A DNA stretch of 64,000 nucleotides from Acanthosepion lycidas (GCA_963932145.1 OZ010577.1:15539889-15603888), one strand, 5' to 3'; positions 1 through 12,167 are shown, numbered from the stretch's first letter. Made by a program: numbers and translations. Notes: generated from the letters alone by a model not told the origin.

Positions 1-1011
1 CATACAGTGAGCGTAGCATGCAAAGTTTACGACTCACGTAACAGGGATTGCCTTGAAAAACTGTGTGGACGCAAAATGGGTGATCGCTGTATGTTTCTCT
101 CCTGCCGTGCGTTCTATTTACATTTACTTTCTTTCATTTAACTTTCTGAACAGGCAAGAGCCTCCTCTAAAACCGGCTTACAATTATTTTTCATTCGAAC
201 TCATACAGTGAGCGTAGCATGCAAAGGATACTATTCATATAACAGGGATTTCCTTGAAAAATTCTGTGGACGCAAAATGTGTGATCGCTGTATGTTTCTC
301 TCCTGCCGTGCGTTCTATTTACATTTACATTCTTTCATTTCACTTTATGAACAGGCAAGAGCCTCCTCTAAAACCGGCTTACAATTATTTTTCATTCGAA
401 CTCATACAGTGAGCGTAGCATGCAAAGGATACTATTCATATAACAGGGATTTCCTTGAAAAATTGTGTGGACGCAAAATGGGTGATCGCTGTATGTTTCT
501 CTCCTGCCGTGCGTTCTATTTACATTTACATTCTTTCATTTCACTTTATGAACAGGCAAGAGGCTCCTCTAAAACCGGCTTACAATTATTTTTCATTCGA
601 ACTCATACAGTGAGCGTAGCATGCAAAGGTTACGACTCACGTAACAGGGATTTCCTTGAAAAACTGTGTGGACGCGAAATGGGTGATCGCTGTATGTTTC
701 TCTCCTGCCGTGCGTTCTATTTACCTTTACATTCTTTCATTTCACTTTATGAACAGGCAAGAGCCTCCTCTAAAACCGGCTTACAATTATTTTTCATTCG
801 AACTCATACAGTGAGCGTAGCATGCAAAGGTTACGACTCACGTAACAGATATTTCCTTGAAAAACTGTGTGGACGCAAAGTGGGTGATCGCTGTATGTTT
901 CTCTCCTGCCGTGCGTTCTATTTACCTTTACATTCTTTCATTTCACTTTATGAACAGGAAAGAGCCTCCTCTAAAACCGGCTTACAATTATTTTTCATTC
1001 GAACTCATACA

Positions 1012-2016
1012 GTGAGCGTAGCATGCGAAGGATACTATTCATATAACAGGGATTTCCTTGAAAAACTGTGTGGACGCAAAATGGGTGATCGCTGTATGTT
1101 TCTCTCCTGCCGTGCGTTCTATTTACCGTTACATTCTTTCATTTAACTTTATGAACAGGCAAGGGTCTCCTCTAAAACCGGCTTACAATTATTTTTCATT
1201 CGAACTCATACAGTGAGCGAAGCATGCATAGAATACTATTCATATAACAGGGATTTCCTTGAAAAACTGTGTGGAAGCAAAATGGGTGATCGCTGTATGT
1301 TTCTCCCCTGCCGTGCGTTCTATTTACCTTTGCATTCTTTCATTTAACTTCATGAACAGGCAAGAGCCTCCTCTAAAAGCTGCTTACAATTATTTTTCAT
1401 TCGAACTCATACAGTGAGCGTAGCATGCAAAGGTTACGACTCACGTAACAGGGATTTCCTTGAAAAACTGTGTGGACGCAAAATGGGTGATCGCTGTATG
1501 TTTCTCTCCTGCCGTGCGTTCTATTTACCTTTACATTCTTTCATTTCACTTTATGAACAGGCAAGGGTCTCCTCTAAAACCGGCTTACAATTATTTTTCA
1601 TTCGAACTCATACAGTGAGCGTACCATGCAAAGGATAATATTCATATAACAGGGATTTCCTTGTAAAACTGTGTGGACGCAAAGTGGGTGATCGCTGTTT
1701 GTTTCTCTCCTGCCGTGCGTTCTATTTACCTTTACATTCTTTGATTTAACTTTATGAACAGGCAAGGGCCTCCTCTAAAACCGGCTTACAATTATTTTTC
1801 ATTCGAACTCATACAGTGAGCGTAGCATGCAAAGGTTACGACTCACGTAACAGGGATTTCCTTGAAAAACTGTGTGGACGCAAAATGGGTGATCGCTGTA
1901 TGTTTCTCTCCTATCGTGCGTTCTATTTACCTTTATATTCTTTCATTTCACTTTATGAACAGGCAAGGGCCTCCTCTGAAACTGGCTTACAATTATTTTT
2001 CATTCGAACTCATACA
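1012..2016 (+). repeat. Five-monomer segment repeated at 6845-7849 (29 monomers apart)
   Basis: The ordered run of unit types is GCATGCGAAGGATAC, then GAGCGAAGCATG with GAATACTATTC and GGAAGCAAAATG, then AAGGGTCTCC, then GTACCATGC with GGATAATATTC and CTTGTAAAAC, then CTCCTATCGTGCG. The same order recurs 5,833 bp downstream, which is 29 x 201 + 4. The extra 4 bp come from the four 202-bp units between them. Sharing several private variants in the same order shows duplication of a large block followed by divergence. Confidence 0.85.
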
Positions 2017-3273
2017 GTGAGCTTAGCATGCAAAGGTTACGACTCACGTAACAGGGATTTCCTTGAAAAACTGTGTGGACGCAAAATGGGTGATCGCTGT
2101 ATGTTTCTCTCCTGCCGTGCGTTCTATTTACCTTTACATTCTTTCATTTCACTTTATGAACAGGCAAGAGCCTCCTCTAAAACCGGCTTCCAATTATTTT
2201 TCATTCGAACTCATACAGTGAGCGTAGCATCCAAAGGATACTATTCATGTAACAGGGATTTCCTTGAAAAATTGTGTGGACGCAAAATGGGTGATCGCTT
2301 TATGTTTCTCTCCTGCCGTGCGTTCTATTTACATTTACATTCTTTCATTTCACTTTATGAACAGGCAAGAGCCTCCTCTAAAACCGGCTTACAATTATTT
2401 TTCATTCGAACTCATACAGTGAGCGTAGTATGCAAAGGTTACGACTCACGTAACAGGGATTTCCTTGAAAAACTGTTTGGACGCAAAATGGGTGATCGCT
2501 GTATGTTTCTCTCCTGCCGTGCGTTCTATTTACCTTTACATTCTTTCATTTCACTTTATGAACAGGCAAGAGCCTCCTCTAAAACCGGCTTACAATTATT
2601 TTTCATTCGAACTCATACAGTGAGCGTAGCATGCAAAGGTTACGACTCACGTAACAGGGATTTCCTTGAAAAACTGTGTGGAGTCAAAATGGGTGATCGC
2701 TGTATGTTTCTCTCCTGCCGTGCGTTCTATTTACCTTTACATTCTTTCATTTCACTTTATGATCAGGCAAGAGCCTCCTCTAAAACCGGCTTACAATTAT
2801 TTTTCATTCGAACTCATACAGTGAGCGTAGCATGCAAAGGTTACGACTCACGTAACAGGGATTTCCTTGAAAAACTTTGTGGTCGCAAAATGGGTGATCG
2901 CTGTATGTTTCTCTCCTGCCGTGCGTTCTATTTACCTTTACATTCTTTCATTTCACTTTATGAACAGGCAAGTGCCTCCTCTAAAACCGGCTTACAATTA
3001 TTTTTCATTCGAACTCATACAGTGAGCGTAGCATGCAAAGGTTACGACTCACGTAACAGGGATTTCCTTGAAAAACTTTGTGGACGCAAAATGGGTGATC
3101 GCTGTATGTTTCTCTCCTGCCGTGCGTTCTATTTACCTTTACATTCTTTCATTTCACTTTATGAACAGGCAAGAGCCTCCTCTAAAACCGGCTTACAATT
3201 ATTTTTCATTCGAACTCATACAGTGAGCGTAGCATGCAAAGGTTACGATTCATATAACAGGCAATTTCCTTGA
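1816..3273 (+). other. 485-codon open chain; not regarded as a gene
   Basis: Seven monomers read through in the 67-codon frame and the chain ends at the one-base insertion in the 202-bp unit at 3,223. Repeats differ by substitutions such as SCRAF/SYRAF, LCGRKM/LFGRKM/LCGVKM and YEQ/YDQ, all nonsynonymous. Similar chains at 208-1146, 4903-5985, 11065-12294 and 60889-61827 have the same explanation. Confidence 0.8.
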
Positions 3274-3705
3274 AAAACTGTGTGGACGCAAAATGGGTGA
3301 TCGCTGTATGTTTCTCTCCTGCCGTGCGTTCTATTTACATTTACATTCTTTCATTTCACTTTATGAACAGGCAAGAGCCTCCTCTAAAACCGGCTTACAA
3401 TTATTTTTCATTCGAACTCATACAGTGAGCGTAGCATGCAAAGGTTACGACTCACATAACAGGGATTTCCTTGAAAAACTGTGTGGAGTCAAAATGGGTG
3501 ATCGCTGTATGTTTCTCTCCTGCCGTGCGTTCTATTTACCTTTCCATTCTTTCATTTAACTTTATGAACAGGCAAGAGCCTCCTCTAAAACCGGCTTACA
3601 ATTATTTTTCATTCGAACTCATACAGTGAGCGTAGCATGCAAAGGTTACGACTCACGTAACAGGGATTTCCTTGAAAAACTTTGTGGACGCAAAATGGGT
3701 GATCG
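2700..3705 (+). repeat. Five-monomer higher-order repeat, 1,006 bp, copy 1
   Basis: The block holds TTATGATCAGGC, AAGTGCCTCC, two CTTTGTGG units, the 202-bp CAGGCAATTTCC unit and a GGAGTCAAAATG unit. The whole order recurs 1,006 bp later (5 x 201 + 1). Boundaries are approximate: the first unit of each copy differs before about unit position 70 and agrees after it, so the exchange point lies inside a monomer. Confidence 0.85.
3223..3424 (+). repeat. 202-bp monomer lineage (one-base insertion); also 4229, 4833, 6241, 9458
   Basis: The usual CAGGGATTTCC is replaced by CAGGCAATTTCC, adding one base. Five copies share this and the hybrid haplotype GTTACGATTCATATAAC, so they descend from one founder unit spread by block duplication. 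The insertion ends the main open frame in each case, just after the string coding SYNRQFP. It serves as a tracer for the higher-order structure of domain I. Confidence 0.9.
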
Positions 3706-4711
3706 CTGTATGTTTCTCTCCTGCCGTGCGTTCTATTTACCTTTACATTCTTTCATTTCACTTTATGATCAGGCAAGAGCCTCCTCTAAAACCGGCTTAC
3801 AATTATTTTTCATTCGAACTCATACAGTGAGCGTAGCATGCAAAGGTTACGACTCACGTAACAGGGATTTCCTTGAAAAACTTTGTGGACGCAAAATGGG
3901 TGATCGCTGTATGTTTCTCTCCTGCCGTGCGTTCTATTTACCTTTACATTCTTTCATTTCACTTTATGAACAGGCAAGTGCCTCCTCTAAAACCGGCTTA
4001 CAATTATTTTTCATTCGAACTCATACAGTGAGCGTAGCATGCAAAGGTTACGACTCACGTAACAGGGATTTCCTTGAAAAACTTTGTGGACGCAAAATGG
4101 GTGATCGCTGTATGTTTCTCTCCTGCCGTGCGTTCTATTTACCTTTACATTCTTTCATTTCACTTTATGAACAGGCAAGAGCCTCCTCTAAAACCGGCTT
4201 ACAATTATTTTTCATTCGAACTCATACAGTGAGCGTAGCATGCAAAGGTTACGATTCATATAACAGGCAATTTCCTTGAAAAACTGTGTGGACGCAAAAT
4301 GGGTGATCGCTGTATGTTTCTCTCCTGCCGTGCGTTCTATTTACATTTACATTCTTTCATTTCACTTTATGAACAGGCAAGAGCCTCCTCTAAAACCGGC
4401 TTACAATTATTTTTCATTCGAACTCATACAGTGAGCGTAGCATGCAAAGGTTACGACTCACGTAACAGGGATTTCCTTGAAAAACTGTGTGGAGTCAAAA
4501 TGGGTGATCGCTGTATGTTTCTCTCCTGCCGTGCGTTCTATTTACCTTTACATTCTTTCATTTAACTTTATGAACAGGCAAGAGCCTCCTCTAAAACCGG
4601 CTTACAATTATTTTTCATTCGAACTCATACAGTGAGCGTAGCATGCAAAGGTTACGACTCACGTAACAGGGATTTCCTTGAAAAACTTTGTGGACGCAAA
4701 ATGGGTGATCG
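3706..4711 (+). repeat. Five-monomer higher-order repeat, 1,006 bp, copy 2
   Basis: It repeats the previous 1,006 bp with very few differences, for example CACGTAAC here at about 4,471 where copy 1 has CACATAAC. The GATCAGG marker lies at 3,767, exactly 1,006 bp after 2,761. A reduced three-monomer continuation (about 4,632-5,034) again contains the CTTTGTGG and CAGGCAATTTCC units. Confidence 0.85.
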
Positions 4712-5838
4712 CTGTATGTTTCTCTCCTGCCGTGCGTTCTATTTACCTTTACATTCTTTCATTTCACTTTATGAACAGGCAAGAGCCTCCTCTAAAACCG
4801 GCTTACAATTATTTTTCATTCGAACTCATACAGTGAGCGTAGCATGCAAAGGTTACGATTCATATAACAGGCAATTTCCTTGAAAAACTGTGTGGACGCA
4901 AAATGGGTGATCGCTGTATGTTTCTCTCCTGCCGTGCGTTCTATTTACATATACATTCTTTCATTTCACTTTATGAACAGGCAAGAGCCTCCTCTAAAAC
5001 CGGCTTACAATTATTTTTCATTCGAACTCATACAGTGAGCGTAGCATGCAAAGGTTACGACTCACGTAACAGGGATTTCCTTGAAAACCTGTGTGGACGC
5101 AAAATGGGTGATCGCTGTATGTTTCTCTCCTACCGTGCGTTCTATTTACCTTTACATTCTTTCATTTCACTTTATGAACAGGCAAGGGCCTCCTCTGAAA
5201 CCGGCTTACAATTATTTTTCATTCGAACTCATACAGTGAGCGTAGCATGCAAAGGATACTATTCATATAACAGGGATTTCCTTGAAAAACTGTGTGGACG
5301 CAAAATGGGTGATCGCTGTAAGTTTCCCTCCTGCCGTGCGTTCTATTTACCTTTACATTCTTTCATTTCACTTTATGAACAGGCAAGAGCCCCCTCTAAA
5401 ACCGGCTTACAATTATTTTTCATTCGAACTCATACAGTGAGCGTAGCATGCAAAGGTTACGACTCACGTAACAGATATTTCCTTGAAAAACTGTGTGGAC
5501 GCAAAGTGGGTGATCGCTGTATGTCTCTCTCCTGCCGTGCGTTCTATTTACCTTTACATTCTTTCATTTCACTTTATGAACAGGCAAGAGCCTCCTCTAA
5601 AACCGGCTTACAATTATTTTTCATTCGAACTCATACAGTGAGCGTAGCATGCGAAGGATACTATTCATATAACAGGGATTTCCTTGAAAAACTGTGTGGA
5701 CGCAAAATGGGTGATCGCTGTATTTTTCTCTCCTGCCGTGCGTTCTATTTACCTTTACATTCTTTCATTTCACTTTATGAACAGGCAAGAGCCTCCTCTA
5801 AAACCGGCTTACAATTATTTTTCATTCGAACTCATACA
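4431..5838 (+). repeat. Seven-monomer higher-order repeat, 1,408 bp, copy 1
   Basis: The order of units is GGAGTCAAAATG; CTTTGTGG; 202-bp CAGGCAATTTCC; GAAAACCTG with CTCCTACCG and CTCTGAAACC; GATACTATTC with CTGTAAGTTT; CGTAACAGATATTTCC; GCATGCGAAGGATAC. The next 1.2 kb repeats this order with one unit missing, and 9056-10061 holds a related five-unit run. Confidence 0.8.
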
Positions 5839-7045
5839 GTGAGCGTAGCATGCAAAGGTTACGACTCACGTAACAGGGATTTCCATGAAAAACTGTGTGG
5901 AGTCAAAATGGGTGATCGCTGTATGTTTCTCTCCTGCCGTGCGTTCTATTTACCTTTACATTCTTTCATTTCACTTTATGAATAGGCAAGAGCCTCCTCT
6001 AAAACCGGCTTACAATTATTTTTCATTCGAACTCATACAGTGAGCGTAGCATGCAAAGGTTACGACTCACGTAACAGGGATTTCCTTGAAAAACTTTGTG
6101 GACGCAAAATGGGTGATCGCTGTATGTTTCTCTCCTGCCGTGCGTTCTATTTACCTTTACATTCTTTCATTTCACTTTATGAACAGGCAAGAGCCTCCTC
6201 TAAAACCGGCTTACAATTATTTTTCATTCGAACTCATACAGTGAGCGTAGCATGCAAAGGTTACGATTCATATAACAGGCAATTTCCTTGAAAAACTGTG
6301 TGGACGCAAAATGGGTGATCGCTGTATGTTTCTCTCCTGCCGTGCGTTCTATTTACATTTACATTCTTTCATTTCACTTTATGAACAGGCAAGAGCCTCC
6401 TCTAAAACCGGCTTACAATTATTTTTCATTCGAACTCATACAGTGAGCGTAGCATGCAAAGGTTACGACTCACGTAACAGGGATTTCCTTGAAAATCTGT
6501 GTGGACGCAAAATGGGTGATCGCTGTATGTTTCTCTCCTACCGTGCGTTCTATTTACCTTTACATTCTTTCATTTCACTTTATAAACAGGCAAGGGCCTC
6601 CTCTGAAACCGGCTTACAATTATTTTTCATTCGAACTCATACAGTGAGCGTAGCATGCAAAGGATACTATTCATATAACAGGGATTTCCTTGAAAAACTG
6701 TGTGGACGCAAAATGGGTGATCGCTGTAAGTTTCTCTCCTGCCGTGCGTTCTATTTACCTTTACATTCTTTCATTTCACTTTATGAACAGGCAAGAGCCT
6801 CCTCTAAAACCGGCTTACAATTATTTTTCATTCGAACTCATACAGTGAGCGTAGCATGCGAAGGATACTATTCATATAACAGGGATTTCCTTGAAAAACT
6901 GTGTGGACGCAAAATGGGTGATCGCTGTATGTTTCTCTCCTGCCGTTCGTTCTATTTACCTTTACATTCTTTCATTTCACTTTATGAACAGGCAAGAGCC
7001 TCATCTAAAACCAGCTTACAATTATTTTTCATTCGAACTCATACA
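5839..7045 (+). repeat. Shortened (six-monomer) copy of the 1,408-bp higher-order repeat
   Basis: It follows copy 1 directly and keeps six of its seven unit types in order, lacking only the CAGATATTTCC unit. The start is offset from copy 1 by 1,408 bp. The private markers CTGTAAGTTT, CTCTGAAACC and GCATGCGAAGG are all present. Loss of exactly one monomer is typical of unequal exchange at monomer register. Confidence 0.8.
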
Positions 7046-7849
7046 ATGAGCGAAGCATGAAAAGAATACTATTCATATAACAGGGATTTCCTTGAAAAAC
7101 TGTGTGGAAGCAAAATGGGTGATCGGTGTATGTTTCTCTCCTGCCGTGCGTTCTATTTACCTTTACATTCTTTCATTTAACTTCATGAACAGGCAAGAGC
7201 CTCCTCTAAAAGCTGCTTACAATTATTTTTCATTCGAACTCATACAGTGAGCGTAGCATGCAAAGGTTACGACTCACGTAACAGGGATTTCCTTGAAAAA
7301 CTGTGTGGACGCAAAATGGGTGATCGCTGTATGTTTCTCTCCTGCCGTGCGTTCTATTTACCTTTACATTCTTTCATTTCACTTTATGAACAGGCAAGGG
7401 TCTCCTCTAAAACCGGCTTACAATTATTTTTCATTCGAACTCATACAGTGAGCGTACCATGCAAAGGATAATATTCATATAACAGGGATTTCCTTGTAAA
7501 ACTGTGTGGACGCAAAGTGGGTGATCGCTGTATGTTTCTCTCCTGCCGTGCGTTCTATTTACCTTTACATTCTTTCATTTAACTTTATGAACAGGCAAGG
7601 GCCTCCTCTAAAACCGGCTTACAATTATTTTTCATTCGAACTCATACAGTGAGCGTAGCATGCAAAGGTTACGACTCACGTAACAGGGATTTCCTTGAAA
7701 AACTGTGTGGACGCAAAATGGGTGATCGCTGTATGTTTCTCTCCTATCGTGCGTTCTATTTACCTTTACATTCTTTCATTTCACTTTATGAACAGGCAAG
7801 GGCCTCCTCTAAAACCGGCTTACAATTATTTTTCATTCGAACTCATACA
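6845..7849 (+). repeat. Second copy of the five-monomer segment at 1012-2016
   Basis: It carries the same succession of private variants as 1012-2016, including GTACCATGC and the TAA-generating GGATAATATTC. Differences include GCATGAAAAGAATAC here against GCATGCATAGAATAC in the first copy. Further to the right, 8654-9256 (GATCGCTTTATG, GTAGTATGC with CTGTTTGG, then GGAGTCAAAATG) matches 2218-2820. Those are offset by 6,436 bp, so three additional monomers were gained in between. Confidence 0.85.
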
Positions 7850-8050
7850 GTAAGCGTAGCATGCAAAGGTTACGACTCACGTAACAGGGATTTCCTTGAA
7901 AAACTGTGTGGACGCAAAATGGGTGATCGCTGTAAGTTTCTCTCCTGCCGTGCGTTCTATTTACCTTTACATTCTTTCATTTCAATTCATGAACAGGCAA
8001 GAGCATCCTCTAAAACCGGCTTACAATTATTTTTCATTCGAACTCATACA

Positions 8051-8251
8051 GTGAGCGTAGCATGCAAAGGTTACGACTCACGTAACAGGGATTTCCTTGA
8101 AAAACTGTGTGGACGCAAAATGGGTGATCGCTGTATGTTTCTCTCCTGCCGTGCGTTCTATTTACCTTTACATTCTTTCATTTCACTTTATGAACAGGCA
8201 AGAGCCTCCTCTAAAACCGGCTTACAATTATTTTTCATTCGAACTCATACA
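8051..8251 (+). repeat. Exemplar monomer of the commonest form
   Basis: This copy matches the majority base at almost every site of domains I and IV. Landmarks by position within the unit: GTGAGCGTAGCATGC at 1-15 (with the SphI-type palindrome GCATGC at 10-15); dyad GTTACGACTCACGTAAC at 20-36; A-tract in TTGAAAAACTG; GTGGACGCAAAATGGGTGAT in the middle; TTTACCTTTACATTC at 111-125; the stop-deciding TCA (TAA in many copies); GAACAGGCAAGAGCCTCC; ACCGGCTTACAATTATTTTT; and CATTCGAACTCATACA at the end. Its composition is 45 C and 38 G in 201 bases, with nine CpG steps. No internal short tandem repeat is evident, though the segment around 126-147 resembles that around 183-201. Confidence 0.95.
8070..8086. 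repeat. Dyad-symmetric site GTTACGACTCACGTAAC (exemplar)
   Basis: Six-base arms GTTACG and CGTAAC are perfect reverse complements around ACTCA. The site lies at unit positions 20-36 and recurs in most monomers of domains I, III and IV. It coincides with the most variable, subfamily-defining part of the monomer. The symmetry is read directly. A role in cruciform formation or protein binding is only a possibility. Confidence 0.85.
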
Positions 8252-10159
8252 GTGAGCGTAGCATGCAAAGGTTACGACTCGCGTAACAGGGATTTCCTTG
8301 AAAAACTGTGTGGACGCAAAATGGGTGATCGCTGTATGTTTCTCTCCTGCCGTGCGTTCTATTTACCTTTACATTCTTTCATTTCACTTTATGAACAGGC
8401 AAGAGCCTCCTCTAAAACCGGCTTACAATTATTTTTCATTCGAACTCATACAGTGAGCGTAGCATGCAAAGGATACTATTCATATAACAGGGATTTCCTT
8501 GAAAAATTGTGTGGACGCAAAATGGGTGATCGCTGTATGTTTCTCTGCTGCCGTGCGTTCTATTTACATTTACTTTCTTTCATTTCACTTTATGAACAGG
8601 CAAGAGCCTCCTCTAAAACCGGCTTACAATTATTTTTCATTCGAACTCATACAGTGAGCGTAGCATGCAAAGGATACTATTCATATAACAGGGATTCCCT
8701 TGAAAAATTGTGTGGACGCAAAATGGGTGATCGCTTTATGTTTCTCTCCTGCCGTGCGTTCTATTTACATTTACATTCTTTCATTTCACTTTATGAACAG
8801 GCAAGAGCCTCCTCTAAAACCGGCTTACAATTATTTTTCATTCGAACTCATACAGTGAGCGTAGTATGCAAAGGTTACGACTCACGTAACAGGGATTTCC
8901 TTGAAAAACTGTTTGGACGCAAAATGGGTGATCGCTGTATGTTTCTCTCCTGCCGTGCGTTCTATTTACCTTTACATTCTTTCATTTCACTTTATGAACA
9001 GGCAAGAGCCTCCTCTAAAACCGGCTTACAATTATTTTTCATTCGAACTCATACAGTGAGCGTAGCATGCAAAGGTTACAACTCCCGTAACAGGGATTTC
9101 CTTGAAAAACTGTGTGGAGTCAAAATGGGTGATCGCTGTATGTTTCTCTCCTGCCGTGTGTTCTATTTACCTTTACATTCTTTCATTTCACTTTATGAAC
9201 AGGCAAGAGCCTCCTCTAAAACCGGCTTACAATTATTTTTCATTCGAACTCATACAGTGAGCGTAGCATGCAAAAGTTACGACTCACGTAACAGGGATTT
9301 CCTTGAAAAACTTTGTGGACGCAAATTGGGTGATCGCTGTATGTTTCTCTCCTGCCGTGCGTTCTATTTACCTTTACATTCTTTCATTTCACTTTATGAA
9401 CAGGCAAGAGCCTCCTCTAAAACCGGCTTACAATTATTTTTCATTCGAACTCATACAGTGAGCGTAGCATGCAAAGGTTACGATTCATATAACAGGCAAT
9501 TTCCTTGAAAAACTGTGTGGACGCAAAATGGGTGATCGCTGTATGTTTCTCTCCTGCCGTGCGTTCTATTTACATTTACATTCTTTCATTTCACTTTATG
9601 AACAGGCAAGAGCCTCCTCTAAAACCGGCTTACAATTATTTTTCATTCGAACTCATACAGTGAGCGTAGCATGCAAAGGTTACGACTCACGTAACAGGGA
9701 TTTCCTTGAAAATCTGTGTGGACGCAAAATGGGTGATCGCTGTATGTTTCTCTCCTACCGTGCGTTCTATTTACCTTTACATTCTTTCATTTCACTTTAT
9801 GAACAGGCAAGGGCCTCCTCTGAAACCGGCTTACAATTATTTTTCATTCGAACTCATACAGTGAGCGTAGCATGCAAAGGATACTATTCATATAACAGGG
9901 ATTTCCTTGTAAAACTGTGTGGACGCAAAGTGGGTGATCGCTGTATGTTTCTCTCCTGCCGTGCGTTCTATTTACCTTTACATTCTTTCATTTCACTTTA
10001 TGAACAGGCAAGAGCCTCCTCTAAAACCGGCTTACAATTATTTTTCATTCGAACTCATACAATGAGCGTAGCATGCAAAGGTTACGACTCACGTAACAGG
10101 GATTTCCTTGAAAATCTGTGTGGACGCAAAATGGGTGATCGCTGTATGTTTCTCTCCTA

Positions 10160-12167
10160 CCGTGCGTTCTATTTACATTTACATTCTTTCATTTCACTTT
10201 ATGAACAGGCAAGAGCCTCCTCTAAAACCGGCTTACAATTATTTTTCATTCGAACTCATACAGTGAGCGTAGCATGCAAAGGATAATATTCATATAACAG
10301 GGATTTCCTTGAAAAACTGTGTGGACGCAAAGTGGGTTATCGCTGTATGTTTCTCTCCTGCAGTGCGTTCTATTTACCTTTACATTCTATCATTTCACTT
10401 TATGAACAGGCAAGAGCCTCCTCTAAAACCGGCTTACAATTATTTTTCATTCGAACATACAGTGAGCGTAGCATGCAAAGGATACTATTCATATAACAGG
10501 GATTTCCTTAAAAAACTGTGTGGACGCAAAATGGGTGATCTCTGTATGTTTCTCTCCTGCCGTGCGTTATATTTACCTTTACATTCTTTCATTTCACTTT
10601 ATGAACAGGCAAGAGCCTCCTCTAAAACCGGCTTACAATTATTTTTCATTTGAACTCATACAGTGAGCGTAGCATGCAAAGGTTACGACTCACGTAGCAG
10701 GGATTTCCTTGAAAATCTGGGTGGACGCAAAGTGGGTGATCGCTGTATGTTTCTCTACTGCCGTGCGTTCTATTTACCTTTACATTCTTTCATTTAACTT
10801 TATGAACAGGCAAGAGCCTCCTCTAAAAGCTGCTTAGAATTATTTTTCATTCAAACTCATACAGTGAGCGTAGCTTGCAAAGGTTACGACTCACGTAACA
10901 GGGATTTCCTTGAAAAACTGTGTGGACGCAAAGTGGGTGATAGCTGTATGTTTCTCTCCTGCCGTGCGTTCTATTTACCTTTACATTCTTTCATTTAACT
11001 TTATGAACAGGCAAGAAGCTCCTCTAAAAGCTGCTTACAATTATTTTTCATTCGAACTCATACAGTGAGCGTAGCATGCAAAGGTTACGACTCACGTAAC
11101 AGGGATTTCCTTGAAAAACTGTGTGGACGCAAAGTGGGTGATCGCTGTAGGTTTCTCTCCTGCCGTGCGTTCTATTTACCTTTACATTCTTTCATTTCAC
11201 TTTATGAACAGGCAAGAGCCTCATCTAAAACCGGCTTACAATTATTTTTCATTCGAACTCATACAGTGAGCGTAGCATGCAAAGGATACTATTCATATAA
11301 CAGGGATTTCCTTGAAAATCTGTGTAGACGCCAAATGGGTGATCGCTGTATGTTTCTCTCCTGCCGTGCGTTCTATTTACCTTTACATTCTTTCAGTTCA
11401 CTTTATGAACAGGCAAGAGCCTCCTCTAAAACCGGCTTACAATTATTTTTCATTCGAACTCATACAGTGAGCGTAGCATGCAAATGTTACGACTCACGTA
11501 ACAGGGATTTCCTTGAAAATCTGGGTGGACGCAAAGTGGGTGATTGCTGTATGTTTCTCTCCTGCCGTGCGTTCTATTTACCTTTACATTCTTTCATTTC
11601 ACTTTATGAACAGGCAAGAGCCTCCTCTAAAAGCTGCTTACAATTATTTTTCATTCGAACTCATACAGTGAGCGTAGCATGCAAAGGTTACGACTCACGT
11701 AACAGGGATTTCCTTGAAAAACTGTGTGGACGCAAAGTGGGTGATCGCTGTAGGTTTCTCTCCTGCCGTGCGTTCTATTTACCTTTACATTCTTTCATTT
11801 CACTTTATGAACAGGCAAGAGCCTCATCTAAAACCGGCTTACAATTATTTTTCATTCGAACTCATACAGTGAGCGTAGCATGCAAAGGATACTATTCATA
11901 TAACAGGGATTTCCTTGAAAATCTGTGTGGACGAAAAATGGGTGATCGCTGTATGTTTCTCTCCTGCCGTGCGTTCTATTTACCTTTACATTCTTTCATT
12001 TCACTTTATGAACAGGCAAGTGTCTCCTCTAAAACCGGCTTACAATTATTTTTCATTCGAACTCATACAGTGAGCGTAGCATGCAAAGGATACTATTCAT
12101 ATAACAGGGATTTCCTTGAAAAACTGTGTGGACGCAAAATGGGTGATCGCTGTATGTTTCTCTCCTG
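10160..12167 (+). repeat. Ten-monomer higher-order repeat, 2,008 bp, copy 1
   Basis: By eye, sequence at each position equals that 2,008 bp downstream from about 10,160 to 12,184, with no difference noticed. The block is nine 201-bp units plus one 199-bp unit (10,263, lacking TC in CGAACATACAG). It has an inner three-monomer theme: units at 11,065 and 11,668 both have CTGTAGGTTTC and GCCTCATC. The left limit is set by CTCCTACCG at 10,159 against CTCCTGCCG in the second copy. Confidence 0.92.

Larger units (their letters stand above)
7649..9508 (+). other. 619-codon open chain across nine monomers; not regarded as a gene
   Basis: This is the longest open stretch. It starts at the GTG that opens each monomer and reads 67-residue repeats beginning (V/M)SVACKGYDSRN, with about five cysteines each. 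It is open only because TCA stands where other monomers have TAA, and it stops at the one-base insertion of the 202-bp unit at 9,458. I see no promoter, splice pattern, signal peptide or known domain. Variants between repeats are largely amino-acid changing (GAC/TAT, CGT/TAT, ATG/GTG). A coding role is possible but unsupported. Confidence 0.85.

Noticed and set aside
8051..8065. GTG start with ribosome-binding or promoter signals at each monomer
   Set aside because: No purine-rich ribosome-binding site or promoter precedes it, and the setting is eukaryotic satellite DNA.
8239..8251. CENP-B box
   Set aside because: The TTCGAACTCATACAG segment shares the TTCG core but lacks the required A and CGGG positions of the box consensus.
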